Shown here: one piece after another, positions 1 to 9,061 of the stretch
How the letters are laid out: each line of letters opens with the position of its first letter
Numbering within the stretch: position 1 is the stretch's first letter
Assembly (NCBI RefSeq): GCF_040409955.1
Contig: NZ_CP123384.1
Span: 496,001 to 560,000 of the forward strand
Length of the DNA: 64,000 nt
From: Salipiger sp. H15
Lineage (GTDB): Bacteria; Pseudomonadota; Alphaproteobacteria; Rhodobacterales; Rhodobacteraceae
Direction of reading: 5' to 3'
Program-made: the position numbers and the translations under genes
Notes under the pieces: generated by a model
Database searches by the model: none
The model's input: only the letters and a program-made list of their open reading frames with translations
Told to the model about the DNA's origin: nothing

Positions 1-1
1 G

Positions 2-1594
2 GACGAGGACGAGCTGAACCGCGCGCTCACCGAGATGCGCCGCTCGGCGCCCTTCCTGCCGATCACCATCGCCGACCGGGTCAGCTGGGAGGCGATCAGC
101 CGCGTCGCGGTCAACGCCCCCGCCCTGCCCGGCGTCACCCCCGAGGTCGGCCTGTCGCGCTTCTACCCCGAGCACGGCAACTTCGCCCACGTGATCGGCT
201 ACGTCGGCCCGGTCTCGGAACGCGACCTTGCCAGGTACGAGGACCCCGAGCCGGTGCTGCGCATCCCGCGCTTCCAGATCGGCAAGGTCGGGGTCGAGGC
301 CAAGTACGAGGAAGAGCTGCGCGGCAAGGCCGGGGCGAAGCGCGTCGAGGTCAACGCCGTCGGCCGGGTCATGCGCGAGCTGGACCGGCGCGAGGGTGAC
401 AACGGCGCCGACCTGCAGCTGACCATCGACGCCGACCTGCAGGACTACGTGCAGGCGCGGCTCGGGCACGAGTCGGCCTCCTGCGTGATCATCGACACAG
501 AGAAGGGCGACCTGCTGGCCATCGCCTCCGCCCCCTCCTTCGATCCCAACAAGTTCGTGCGCGGCATCTCGGTCGCCGACTACGCGATCCTGCGCGAGAA
601 CGACCACCGCCCGCTCGCCTCCAAGACGGTGCAGGACGCCTATCCGCCGGGCTCGACCTTCAAGATGGTCACCGCGCTGGCGGCGCTCGAGGCCGGGATC
701 CTCTCGCCCGACGACACCGTCTACTGCCCCGGCCACATGGAGCTGGGCTCGCGCCGCTTCCACTGCTGGAAGCGCACCGGCCACGGCCACCTGACGCTGG
801 AACAGGCGCTGCAGCAGAGCTGCGACGTGTTCTTCTACGACGTGGCGCTGAAGGTCGGGATCGACAAGATGGCCGACATGGGCCACCGGCTCGGGCTCGG
901 CGTGCCGCCCGACGTGCCGATGTCGGCGGTCACCGCAGGCATCATGCCGAGCCGGGAATGGAAGCAGCGCGAGCGCGGCAAGGGCTGGCAGCTCGGCGAC
1001 ACGGTGAACGCCTCGATCGGGCAGGGCTTCGTGCTGGCCTCGCCGCTGCAGCAGGCGATCATGACCGCGCGCATCGCCAGCGGCCGCGAGATCCACCCGC
1101 GGCTGGTGAAGACCATCAACGGCGTCGAGACCGAGGTCGTCGGCGGCCAGACGCTCGACATCAACCCCAACCACCTGCGCTACGTGCGCAAGGGCATGTC
1201 GGCGGTGATGAACTCGAACCGCGGCACCGGCTTCCGCTCGCGGGTCGTCGCGCCGGGCTACGAGCTGGCCGGCAAGTCCGGCACCAGCCAGGTGCGCAAC
1301 CGCGTGGTGGCCAACGACGAGGTGCCGTGGATCGAGCGCGACCACGCGCTCTTCGTCGCCTACGGGCCGATCGAGGCGCCGAAGATCGCGATCTCGGTGG
1401 TGGTCGAGCACGGCGGCGGCGGTTCCTCGGCGGCGGCTCCCATCGCCCGCGACGTGGCGCTGCAGGCGCTCTACGGCGGCACGCCGCCGCTCTCGGCCTA
1501 TCCCTCGGCGGATCACGAGAAAATCCAGGAACAGCAGGAACGGCTCGACCGCGAACGCCTCGAGCGCGCGGAACAGGCACGGGGGCGCGCGTGA
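2..1594 (+). CDS. mrdA: Penicillin-binding protein 2 (5'-truncated by window edge)
   Basis: Peptidoglycan DD-transpeptidase of the rod-shape elongation complex, working in the periplasm on a single N-terminal anchor. The frame is already open at base 2, so the anchor and the start lie upstream of the window; 530 codons remain. The PBP dimerisation region comes first (repeats of the type EVGLSRFYPE and HVIGYVG). The transpeptidase domain follows, with SxxK in PGSTFKM (active-site Ser codon at 653-655), an SxD motif in QQSCDVFFYD and the KSGT motif in AGKSGTSQV. The C-terminal tail is charged. The stop overlaps the GTG start of rodA, which implies translational coupling. The pairing with rodA separates it from PBP3 (ftsI). 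Confidence 0.95.
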   Translation, partial: DEDELNRALTEMRRSAPFLPITIADRVSWEAISRVAVNAPALPGVTPEVGLSRFYPEHGNFAHVIGYVGPVSERDLARYEDPEPVLRIPRFQIGKVGVEAKYEEELRGKAGAKRVEVNAVGRVMRELDRREGDNGADLQLTIDADLQDYVQARLGHESASCVIIDTEKGDLLAIASAPSFDPNKFVRGISVADYAILRENDHRPLASKTVQDAYPPGSTFKMVTALAALEAGILSPDDTVYCPGHMELGSRRFHCWKRTGHGHLTLEQALQQSCDVFFYDVALKVGIDKMADMGHRLGLGVPPDVPMSAVTAGIMPSREWKQRERGKGWQLGDTVNASIGQGFVLASPLQQAIMTARIASGREIHPRLVKTINGVETEVVGGQTLDINPNHLRYVRKGMSAVMNSNRGTGFRSRVVAPGYELAGKSGTSQVRNRVVANDEVPWIERDHALFVAYGPIEAPKIAISVVVEHGGGGSSAAAPIARDVALQALYGGTPPLSAYPSADHEKIQEQQERLDRERLERAEQARGRA

Positions 1595-2730
1595 GCTATC
1601 TCGAATACACGGTCAAGACCACGCCCTCGGGCTGGCGCAAGGTGTTCTACATCAACTGGCCGCTGGTGATCCTGCTGTCCGCCGTGGCCTGCGTCGGCTT
1701 CCTGATGCTCTACTCGGTCGCCGGCGGGCGGCTCGACACCTGGGCCGAGCCGCAGATGAAGCGCTTCGCCCTCGGGCTGAGCGCGATGTTCGTCGTCGCG
1801 ATGGTGCCGATCTGGCTCTGGCGTAACCTGTCGGTGCTGGCCTATCTCGGCTCGCTCGGCCTGCTGGTGGCGGTGGAGCTCTTCGGCACGATCGGCATGG
1901 GCGCGCAGCGCTGGATCGACGTCGGCTTCATGCGCCTGCAGCCCTCGGAGCTGATGAAGATCGCGCTGGTGATGGTGCTGGCCGCCTATTACGACTGGCT
2001 GCCGCTGAAGAAGACCTCGCGCCCGCTCTGGGTACTGCTGCCGATCATCCTGATCCTCGCGCCCACCGGGCTCACGCTGATCCAGCCCGACCTCGGCACC
2101 GCGCTCCTGCTGATGATCGGCGGCGGGCTGATCATGTTCCTTGCCGGGGTGCACTGGGCCTATTTCGCGGTGGTGATCGCCGCCGGGGTCGGCACGATCT
2201 ACACCGTCTTCGAGTCGCGCGGCACCGACTGGCAGCTGCTCAAGGACTACCAGTTCAAGCGCATCGACACCTTCCTCGACCCCTCCACCGACCCGCTCGG
2301 CGCGGGCTACCACATCACCCAGGCCAAGATCGCCATGGGCTCGGGCGGCTGGACCGGGCGCGGCTTCATGCAGGGCACGCAGTCGCGGCTGAACTTCCTG
2401 CCCGAGAAGCACACCGACTTCATCTTCAACACGCTGGCCGAGGAGTTCGGCTTCGTCGGCGGCATGTCGCTGCTGACGCTCTACGTGCTGATCCTGCTGT
2501 TCTGCATCTTCGCCGCGCTGCGCAACCGCGACCGCTTCTCCTCGCTGCTGACGCTGGGCATCGGGCTGACCTTCTTCCTCTACTTCGCGGTGAACATGTC
2601 GATGGTCATGGGCCTTGCCCCCGTGGTCGGCGTGCCGCTCCCGATGGTCAGCTACGGCGGATCGGCGATGCTGGTGTTGATGATCGCCTTCGGACTGGTC
2701 CAGAGTGCGTGTGTCCACCGACCGCGCTAG
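1591..2730 (+). CDS. rodA: Rod-shape-determining protein RodA (SEDS glycan polymerase)
   Basis: SEDS-family peptidoglycan glycosyltransferase that partners PBP2 in lateral wall growth; polytopic inner-membrane protein of 379 aa. SEDS signatures are visible: MQGTQSRLNFLPEKHTDFIF, the stretch GVPLPMVSYGGSAM near the C-terminus, and about ten hydrophobic segments. I chose the GTG at 1591 because its GTGA overlaps the mrdA stop and the protein then has normal RodA length. An open frame upstream of it lies inside mrdA and is not credible. Confidence 0.95.
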   Translation: MSYLEYTVKTTPSGWRKVFYINWPLVILLSAVACVGFLMLYSVAGGRLDTWAEPQMKRFALGLSAMFVVAMVPIWLWRNLSVLAYLGSLGLLVAVELFGTIGMGAQRWIDVGFMRLQPSELMKIALVMVLAAYYDWLPLKKTSRPLWVLLPIILILAPTGLTLIQPDLGTALLLMIGGGLIMFLAGVHWAYFAVVIAAGVGTIYTVFESRGTDWQLLKDYQFKRIDTFLDPSTDPLGAGYHITQAKIAMGSGGWTGRGFMQGTQSRLNFLPEKHTDFIFNTLAEEFGFVGGMSLLTLYVLILLFCIFAALRNRDRFSSLLTLGIGLTFFLYFAVNMSMVMGLAPVVGVPLPMVSYGGSAMLVLMIAFGLVQSACVHRPR

Positions 2731-2748
2731 ACCTCTTCAAGGACCTCC

Positions 2749-3684
2749 ATGACCACGAACATCCTTTTCGCCGCCCCGCAGGACGCCTGGGACGAATACC
2801 GCAGCCCGCTCACCGAGGCGCTCGACGCCACCGGGGTCGACTACCGGCTGGGCCGCGACATCCCCCCGGCCGAGGTCGAGTACATCGTCTACGCGCCGAG
2901 TTCGGGCCTCACCGATTTCACCGCCTACCCGCGCCTCAGGGCGGTGTTCAGCCTCTGGGCCGGGGTCGAGAAGATCGTCGGCAACGACAAGCTCACCGTG
3001 CCGCTGACCCGCATGGTCGACGAGGGAGGGCTGACCCAGGGCATGGTGGAATACGTCACCGGCCACGCGCTGCGCCACCATCTCGGGATGGACGCGCATA
3101 TCGTCAACCCGGGGCATGTCTGGAGCAAGAAGGCGCCGCCGCTCGCGCGCGAGCGCCCGGTCACCGTGCTTGGCCTCGGCATGCTCGGCAGCGCCTGCGC
3201 GCGGCAGCTGGCGCAGCTTGGCTTCCCGGTCACCGGCTGGAGCCGCACACCGCGCCAGATCGAGGGCATGCGCTGCCTGTCGGGCACCGAGGGCCTTGCC
3301 GAGGCGCTGCGCGGCGCGCAGATCGTCGTGCTGCTGCTGCCTTTCACCCCGCAGACCGAGAACACCATGGGCGCGGCGCAGTTCGCATTGCTGGCCCCGG
3401 GCGCCGCGATCATCAACCCCGGCCGCGGCCCGCTGATCGACGACGCCGCGCTGCTCGCCGCGCTCGACAGCGGCCAGGTCGGCCATGCCACGCTCGACGT
3501 CTTCCGCGTCGAGCCGCTGCCGCAGGACCATCCCTTCTGGGCGCATCCGAACGTCACCGTGACGCCGCATGTCGCCGCCGAGACGCGGTCCGACTCGGCC
3601 TCGCGGGTGATCGCCGAGAACCTGCGGCGCGGCGTCACGGGCGAGCCGCTCCTGCATCTGGTGGACCGGGGCGCGGGATACTGA
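2749..3684 (+). CDS. ghrA: Glyoxylate/hydroxypyruvate reductase A-like 2-hydroxyacid dehydrogenase
   Basis: NAD(P)H-dependent cytosolic reductase of the D-isomer-specific 2-hydroxyacid dehydrogenase family; 311 aa, the length of E. coli GhrA. The central Rossmann fold has GLGMLGSACA (GxGxxG). Family residues are seen in INPGRGPLIDD (Arg), RVEPLP (Glu) and TPHVAAET (His). A Shine-Dalgarno AAGGA precedes the ATG. It follows rodA by 18 bp and precedes rpe by 37 bp, so co-transcription is likely although the roles differ. Substrate preference within the family cannot be read from the sequence. Confidence 0.85.
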   Translation: MTTNILFAAPQDAWDEYRSPLTEALDATGVDYRLGRDIPPAEVEYIVYAPSSGLTDFTAYPRLRAVFSLWAGVEKIVGNDKLTVPLTRMVDEGGLTQGMVEYVTGHALRHHLGMDAHIVNPGHVWSKKAPPLARERPVTVLGLGMLGSACARQLAQLGFPVTGWSRTPRQIEGMRCLSGTEGLAEALRGAQIVVLLLPFTPQTENTMGAAQFALLAPGAAIINPGRGPLIDDAALLAALDSGQVGHATLDVFRVEPLPQDHPFWAHPNVTVTPHVAAETRSDSASRVIAENLRRGVTGEPLLHLVDRGAGY

Positions 3685-3721
3685 TAAGGCGCGGCGCATC
3701 TAATCTGGAGATGCTGCCGCC

Positions 3722-4417
3722 ATGCCCCTGCCCGAGACCTTCGACCGCACCGTGAAGATCGCCCCGTCGATCCTCTCCGCCGATTTCGCCAATTTCGGCG
3801 CCGAGATCCGCGCCGTCGAGGCGCAGGGCGCGGACTGGATCCACGTCGACGTGATGGACGGGCATTTCGTGCCCAACCTTACCTTCGGCCCGCCGCTGGT
3901 GAAGGCGATCCGCCCGCACATCTCGACCGTGATGGACGTGCACCTGATGATCGCGCCGGTGGATCCCTACATCGAGGCCTTCGCCGACGCCGGCGCGGAT
4001 GTCATCACCGCCCATCTCGAGGCCGGGGCGCACACCCACCGCACGCTGCAGGCGATCCGGGCGACCGGCGCGAAGGCTGGCCTCGCGCTCAACCCCGGCA
4101 CCCCGGTCGAGGCCGCCGCGCCGCTGCTCGATCTCTGCGACCTCGTCTGCCTGATGACCGTGAACCCCGGCTTCGGCGGGCAGAAGTTCATCCACAGCCA
4201 GGTCGCGCAGGTCCGCAAGCTGCGCGAGATGATCGGTGATCGCGAGATCCACATCGAGATCGACGGCGGCGTCGATCCCTCGACCGCGCCGCTGGTGGTC
4301 GAAGCCGGCGCCGACGTGCTGGTGGCGGGCTCCGCCGTCTTCCGCGGCGGCTCGGTCGAAAACCCCGCCCCCTACGGCGCAAACATCCGCGCCATCCGCG
4401 ACAGCCTGAAGGGCTGA
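3722..4417 (+). CDS. rpe: Ribulose-phosphate 3-epimerase
   Basis: Interconverts D-ribulose 5-phosphate and D-xylulose 5-phosphate in the pentose phosphate (and, where present, Calvin) pathway. TIM barrel of 231 aa. Visible family signatures are ILSADFANF, the metal-binding HVDVMDGHFVPN, TVNPGFGGQKFI, and the phosphate-binding end EIDGGVD...VAGSAVF. GGAG lies 12 bp before the ATG. A hairpin about 80 bp past the stop probably ends the transcript. Confidence 0.95.
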   Translation: MPLPETFDRTVKIAPSILSADFANFGAEIRAVEAQGADWIHVDVMDGHFVPNLTFGPPLVKAIRPHISTVMDVHLMIAPVDPYIEAFADAGADVITAHLEAGAHTHRTLQAIRATGAKAGLALNPGTPVEAAAPLLDLCDLVCLMTVNPGFGGQKFIHSQVAQVRKLREMIGDREIHIEIDGGVDPSTAPLVVEAGADVLVAGSAVFRGGSVENPAPYGANIRAIRDSLKG

Positions 4418-4908
4418 CGCCCGCCGTGTAAATCCGGATCAAGTTGGCGCCAGATACCGCTCAAGATCCGTCGGCCCGGCACCGACAGGGATATGAAGGG
4501 CGCCCCTTGGGGCGCCCTTCTCATTGACAGGACGCGAAGTAATGCGACCCGGCATTCGTCCGGCGGTTCTGGAGAGAGCACGCGGGTCGTTTCCAGCGCG
4601 TCAAGCGACCCCGACACCAGGCAGATTTCAATGACTGGCCTGAAATCCGAACAGCAGCCCACATCATGGCTGGCTCAATTCGAACTCCAGGTCGCATCGC
4701 ACCGGCAGTCTGCGCAGCCTGCTGTGTCAAAGGGTGGGCGCGGCTCGCGTCTTTGATACCGTGCATCCTGGCTGAAGACCCAGTGAGGACACGAGTCATC
4801 TTGCTGGGACCAATTTTCCGAAAGTCGGAAACTTGGGGATCTCGATTTTCACAGATTATTAGCCCGCTCCGCATCATCTGGAAGCAGCTCGGTTCCGGAG
4901 TCTCCGAA
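4418..4908. other. Long intergenic stretch between rpe and the chemoreceptor
   Basis: 491 bp without a convincing gene. It holds the hairpin at 4495-4520. From about 4530 the base composition drops visibly and looks like the chemoreceptor that follows. Open frames here lack ribosome-binding sites and recognisable protein features. I see no tRNA or phage attachment site. Confidence 0.5.
4495..4520 (+). terminator. Hairpin downstream of rpe
   Basis: Perfect 10-bp inverted repeat GAAGGGCGCC/GGCGCCCTTC with a 6-nt loop. There is no T-run after it, so it is a weak intrinsic terminator at best. Its arms match those of the strong terminator at 9062-9092. Confidence 0.6.
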
Positions 4909-6903
4909 ATGTCTGATCGCTCGATTTCCCGCCAGGTGTTCCTTGGCTTCCTCGGGTTCTCTGTTACGACCGTTGCCGTCCTGTCGCTCGGGATCGCCCT
5001 CCTCATAAGGCTTGGCTCCGATACGGAACGGCTCGGAATCGAGCTGGCACCGCAGGTCGACGCCGCGATGGAGATCAAGCTCGAGGCGCTGCATGCTCAC
5101 GTGCTGACTGAGGAGATCATGGGTGGGGACGCGGAATCGACCGACGAGGTCTGGCAGCACCTTGAGGCGTCGCGGGGCTATGCCCTGACCCTGCTCGAGG
5201 GAGGCGAGACGGCCGAAGGTCTGTTCTTTCCGTCAAATTCTCCCGAGGTGCGCGCACGCATCACCGATGCTCTGAACGAATTCGAAACCGTCCTGACCTT
5301 GACCGGTCAACGCTTCGCAGCGCTCGCCGACTCCCAGAAGGTCGTTGCCGAGGCGGACCTGCGGTTCAACGCTTTGTACGACGCGATCGTTGCCGATCTC
5401 GCCGACCTTTCAGGCGCAGGTCTGCATGCGCGGGACACCGAGCTGCAGGTCGCCGTGGGAGAGGCGCGTTACAAATTGGCACACGGCCATCTCCTCACGG
5501 CGGAAATCCTCGGCAGTGACCTCGGCGCGGATTTTTCCGAGGTTGCACAGAGCTTTGACGAAGCGCGCTCGGCGCTTGCGGGCCTGGCGCGGCCCGAGCT
5601 GTTCGACACGCTCATCGGTCGGATCGCCGAACTCTCGAACCTGGCCAGGATGCGATTTGATCGAACCCGCGCGCGGCACGAGGCCGCCACACGGGAAGAC
5701 GCCACCTACGATTCCGCCTTCTACGCCTTTCTGGAAAAGGCCGACGAAGCCGAAACCATGGTGCAGTCCTTCATTGCCGAAGAGTTGGCCAAAATGAACC
5801 GTCTGAGATGGATCGGCAGCCTTGCCTTCGCAGCCGCGGCGGTCCTGTTCCTTGCGCTTTGTGGCGTCGCCTATCGGTTGCTGTCGCGGCGCGTCATCGC
5901 CCGCGTTTCCGAATTGACCGGCTGCATCGAACGTGTCGCCGACGGAGACTACGACGCGCCCCTGCCGCCCTGGACATCGAATGACGAACTCGGGCGGCTG
6001 AAAACCTCCATCGCATCGTTTCGGCGCGCGCTGCTACAGCAGCGTGACCTCGAGGAGGAGGCCCGTCGCGCGATGCTCCGTGCCGAAGCCCATGGGGAAA
6101 AAGCGGAGAACGCCGCGCGCCTGAGTGCAGAGGCAAATGCCCACCTGGGCGAGGTCGGTCGTCTGATCGAGGATCAGTCCATCAAGCTGATCGAGATATC
6201 GCGCGACCTTTCCGAGAGGCAGGAGCAGCAAGCGGAATTGCTGAACGACATCAAGAAGCTCATCGAGAATGTGGAGGGGTCGGCAACCGACACGACGCAG
6301 GTCGTCCACGATGCGATCAACGTGGCAAGGAAGGCGACCGGGCTGGTCCAGGAGGGGAACGTGCTGGTTGGCCACGTGGTCAAGGAGGTGGAGAAGATAA
6401 CGCAAAGCGGTCAGGACGTTGCGCGCTATGTGACGACGATCGAGGAAATTTCGTTCCAGACGAACCTGCTCGCGCTCAACGCGGCGGTCGAAGCCGCGCG
6501 CGCGGGCGAGGCCGGCAGGGGCTTTTCGATCGTGGCCCACGAGGTGCGCGACCTGTCCCAGCGCACCGCTGAAGCCGCGTCCAGCATCGCCGAGTTAATG
6601 ACGGCTACCAACAACTACATCCGCTCCGGTCGGGATTCGGTCGATAGCGCCAAAGGTCAACTGGACTTGATCTACGAGGCGATCACCCTGCTCGAAAACC
6701 ATCTCGACAGGGTGGGACAGTCCTCGAGGCATCAGACGGGGGCTGTGCAGCAAGCCTCCGCAACCGTGGCGAGGTTCCAGAGCAGCTTTGCGGAAGCCCG
6801 AAGGTTGGCCAATCGCTGCCTGGAAGCCGGGCGCCGCCTGGCCGAGCAGGCGGCCGACCTCGGTGACGAAGCGACCGAGGCGGAGCGAATGGATGCAGCC
6901 TGA
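4909..6903 (+). CDS. Methyl-accepting chemotaxis protein with large helical sensor
   Basis: Membrane chemoreceptor, 664 aa. TM1 is at about residues 12-34, a mostly helical periplasmic sensor at 35-298, TM2 at 301-323, HAMP at about 324-376, then the cytoplasmic signalling coiled coil. The hairpin tip is the canonical EEISFQTNLLALNAAVEAAR followed by GRGFSIVAHEVR. The ATG at 4909 is preferred because CCGGAG lies just upstream and the N-terminus SDRSISRQVFLGF leads straight into TM1; an in-frame ATG at 4666 would add 81 unlikely residues. The sensor holds two similar helical modules (about 55-100 and 185-230). Codon use is less GC-biased than in the neighbours, and IS remnants lie just downstream, suggesting transfer. 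The ligand is unknown. Confidence 0.92.
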   Translation: MSDRSISRQVFLGFLGFSVTTVAVLSLGIALLIRLGSDTERLGIELAPQVDAAMEIKLEALHAHVLTEEIMGGDAESTDEVWQHLEASRGYALTLLEGGETAEGLFFPSNSPEVRARITDALNEFETVLTLTGQRFAALADSQKVVAEADLRFNALYDAIVADLADLSGAGLHARDTELQVAVGEARYKLAHGHLLTAEILGSDLGADFSEVAQSFDEARSALAGLARPELFDTLIGRIAELSNLARMRFDRTRARHEAATREDATYDSAFYAFLEKADEAETMVQSFIAEELAKMNRLRWIGSLAFAAAAVLFLALCGVAYRLLSRRVIARVSELTGCIERVADGDYDAPLPPWTSNDELGRLKTSIASFRRALLQQRDLEEEARRAMLRAEAHGEKAENAARLSAEANAHLGEVGRLIEDQSIKLIEISRDLSERQEQQAELLNDIKKLIENVEGSATDTTQVVHDAINVARKATGLVQEGNVLVGHVVKEVEKITQSGQDVARYVTTIEEISFQTNLLALNAAVEAARAGEAGRGFSIVAHEVRDLSQRTAEAASSIAELMTATNNYIRSGRDSVDSAKGQLDLIYEAITLLENHLDRVGQSSRHQTGAVQQASATVARFQSSFAEARRLANRCLEAGRRLAEQAADLGDEATEAERMDAA

Positions 6904-7155
6904 CGTCGCGCCTGCCATGGGGCGCTGAAAGGATATTTGTTTCTGAAGGGCGATCACGAGGGGAGTGGCGCTTGTAGTCTGCGGTCGCACGTAGTCACTC
7001 TCCACTCCGCGGTCTTGTCATCATAGACATAGGGTGCAGGACGCAGCACATATTTTTGTCTGCGCGGTACCGCGCCGCTGGTCGTTGAACCGATGATGTC
7101 CCGAGAGGTGATCGAACTGGCCGTGGTTCTCGCGCTTCCGCGCGGGCCGAGTTCG

Positions 7156-7916
7156 TCAGTTACTCAGCGCTTGCGGCAGGTTGACAGTGAGATCGCCGCA
7201 GACAGGCGCGAGCGTTTTCAGCGTCGTGTATCTGACGCGTTGGACCGTCCATGCCTCGGTTTGCCCCATCAGGTTCGGGCCGACGAGGCGTCGGATCGAT
7301 CCCTCGTTATGAAAGATTCTTACCACGACCGCGCGCCGCTTGATCTTGCCGTTCAGGCGCTCGATCGGGTTTCGGGGTCGCTTGGCGCGATGCTGGGAGG
7401 GGAATGTCATCCGAGCCGGCACGTCCTGTTCTGCGGTATCGATGAGTGTGGCCAGCCTCGGGAGCGTTGCGCGCACCTGCTCCGCGACGAATGGATCGCC
7501 TTGGAGACGGGCCTTCGCCAGCGCATAGTCAGGCCAGGTGAAGGCCATGGCAATGAAGGCCGAGGCCACCCGGCAGCTAGTCTTGCCGGCATGGGCGAGA
7601 GCATTGCAATGGAAGTGAAATTGTCAGTGCTGTCAGGTCGTGGACCGAACCCGGGCGGTGGCGGCCTTGGTACGCACGGTGCACATCGGCCCCTATCGGC
7701 GGATTGCCCTAGCGTCGCTTGCCGTGCATTGGATCACCAGCTTACCGACTCCGAGGCCGCAGTGGAGGCGGTCTCGGAGAAACCCGATCCAGAAAGGTTG
7801 GACCGCGAGGACGCCGATCGCCATGCCGAAGACCTCGCACCTGCCATCGGTGTTGATACCGACTGCGAGCGGCGAGCGGCGCGCGCCATTGGTGCAAGAA
7901 CCACGGCGAGCGTTAC
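7156..7916 (-). pseudogene. Decayed IS256-family (Mutator) transposase
   Basis: Read on the minus strand, homology runs in pieces across several frames: AVGINTDGRCEVFGMAIG and PFWIGFLR near 7870-7770, then a broken KLVI segment ending in an in-frame stop, then HCNALAHAGKT near 7610-7580. An open 137-codon stretch (7156-7569) follows, with MTFPSQHRAK and NPIERLNGKIKRR, the C-terminal signature of IS256 transposases. A full transposase is about 400 aa; the N-terminal third is missing, cut at the left end of the neighbouring IS3 element. Inactive. Confidence 0.8.
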
Positions 7917-8760
7917 TGATGTAATCCCCTGAGAACTGGACCGTTTGAAGCTGGAGTTATCGGCTGAGCCTTCCTGGCTGGGAGAGGAGCGGAAAGGCAT
8001 GAAAGCATCGCGGGTCACGGAGGCGCAGAAGGCGTTCATCCTGAAGCTGGGCGAGCAAGGGACGCCTGTCGTGGAGATTTGCCGCAAGGCTGGGATCAGC
8101 CAGGCGACGTATTTCAATTGGAAGATGAAGTATGGCGGCCTGCTGCTGCGAAACAATCACCCGAAGCGGCGCGTGAAAGCCAAGCTGCGAGAGGACAGGG
8201 AAGAAGCCGCCGGACCGAACGATGTCTGGGCAATGGACTTCGTTCACGACCAACTGGCCATGGGAAAGAAGCGCCGCATCCTGAGCGTGGTCGACACGCA
8301 TTCGCGGTTCTGCCCGGTGGTGGATCCGCCGTTCAGCTACCGCTGCGAGGACGTCGTTCAGACGCTGGAACAGGTCTGCGGTAGCATCGGCTATCCGAAC
8401 ACCATTCGGGTCGACAATGGCGGCGAATTTATCTCCGGCACCTTGGATCTCTGGGCCTACGCCAATGACGCCACGTTGGACTTCTCGCGCCCCGCAAAAC
8501 CGACTGACAACGGCTTCATCGAGGCCTTCAACAGCAAGCTCCGGACCGAATGCCTGAATGCGCACTGGTTCATGAGCCTTGCCGATGCTCGCGAAAAGCT
8601 GGACGCTTGGCGTAGACACTACAACGAAGACAGGCCCCACACCGCGATCGTATACAACGTCCCGATTGCTGTGCACTGTCCCGAAGATGCCACCAGCCCG
8701 TCATCGTGAAACAGTCGGAAGATTCCAACTTCCGGCGGTCCAACGTCGGGTAGCACATCA
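7917..8760 (+). mobile_element. Internally deleted IS3-family (IS407-like) element
   Basis: The ends are imperfect inverted repeats: left TGATGTAATCCCC then GAGAACTGGACC (7917-7942), right, read inward, TGATGTGCTACCCG then TTGGACC (8737-8760). Only one transposase frame lies between them, giving an 844-bp element where about 1.2-1.3 kb is usual. No matching 4-bp target duplication is visible (TTAC before, ACCA after). Its left end abuts and truncates the IS256 remnant, so it arrived later or recombined there. Confidence 0.65.
7999..8709 (+). CDS. IS3-family OrfA-OrfB deletion-fusion transposase
   Basis: The first ~48 residues are OrfA (MKASRVTEAQKAFILKLG, helix-turn-helix with CRKAGISQATYFNW). 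The frame then jumps within KYGGLLLRNNHPKRR to the catalytic half of OrfB. The DDE residues remain: VWAMDFVHD, IRVDNGGEF and GFIEAFNSKLR. Family proteins have ~90 aa (OrfA) and ~275 aa (OrfB), so roughly 40 OrfA and 100 OrfB residues are absent. The C-terminus (HTAIVYNVPIAVH) also drifts from the usual SAIGNKPP type. The start at 7999 has GGAAAGG upstream; an in-frame ATG at 7945 is possible. It probably cannot mobilise itself because the leucine-zipper and frameshift region is gone. Confidence 0.8.
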   Translation: MKASRVTEAQKAFILKLGEQGTPVVEICRKAGISQATYFNWKMKYGGLLLRNNHPKRRVKAKLREDREEAAGPNDVWAMDFVHDQLAMGKKRRILSVVDTHSRFCPVVDPPFSYRCEDVVQTLEQVCGSIGYPNTIRVDNGGEFISGTLDLWAYANDATLDFSRPAKPTDNGFIEAFNSKLRTECLNAHWFMSLADAREKLDAWRRHYNEDRPHTAIVYNVPIAVHCPEDATSPSS

Positions 8761-9061
8761 ACCAACCTGCAGTCTCTCGGCATAAATGAGGGACCCGCCG
8801 GGGCAGGTCACCATTCGAGATCGCCTTCCCGAAGATAATGGCCGGTAACCTTCCATCCCGGCGTGGCCCGAGAAAGCACGGCGTTGGAAGTCTACTCCTG
8901 CACGTGGGCGACATCCCACCGTGCCCGGCGCCAGCTGACCGACGATACTTGTTAAGGAAGCGAGCCGCCCCAAGGCGGGCCTTTTCTTTACCCGCGGCAA
9001 ACTTGATCCGTATTTTCAGCGCAGATCGCGGTCGGGTCCGGACGCGCTCGCCGGAAAGGCC
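8761..9061. other. Intergenic scar between IS3 element and terminator
   Basis: No gene is supported here. A weak GC hairpin with a T-rich tail lies at 8965-8989 (CCGCC/GGCGG then TTTTCTTT), a possible plus-strand terminator. I could not match the stretch to the missing 5' part of the IS256 transposase. Confidence 0.4.

Noticed and set aside
4666..4908. Upstream in-frame ATG of the chemoreceptor
   Set aside because: The extra 81 residues lack a ribosome-binding site and would push TM1 away from the N-terminus; ATG 4909 fits better.
7093..7932. Plus-strand 279-codon frame over the IS256 remnant
   Set aside because: The minus strand carries the recognisable transposase sequence; the plus frame is its shadow.
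7913..8764. Target-site duplication flanking the IS3 element
   Set aside because: The flanking tetramers are TTAC and ACCA; they differ, so no duplication is claimed.
8761..9061. Searched for the missing 5' part of the IS256 transposase and for a tRNA
   Set aside because: No match to the N-terminal family sequences in any minus frame, and no tRNA cloverleaf or T-loop sequence.
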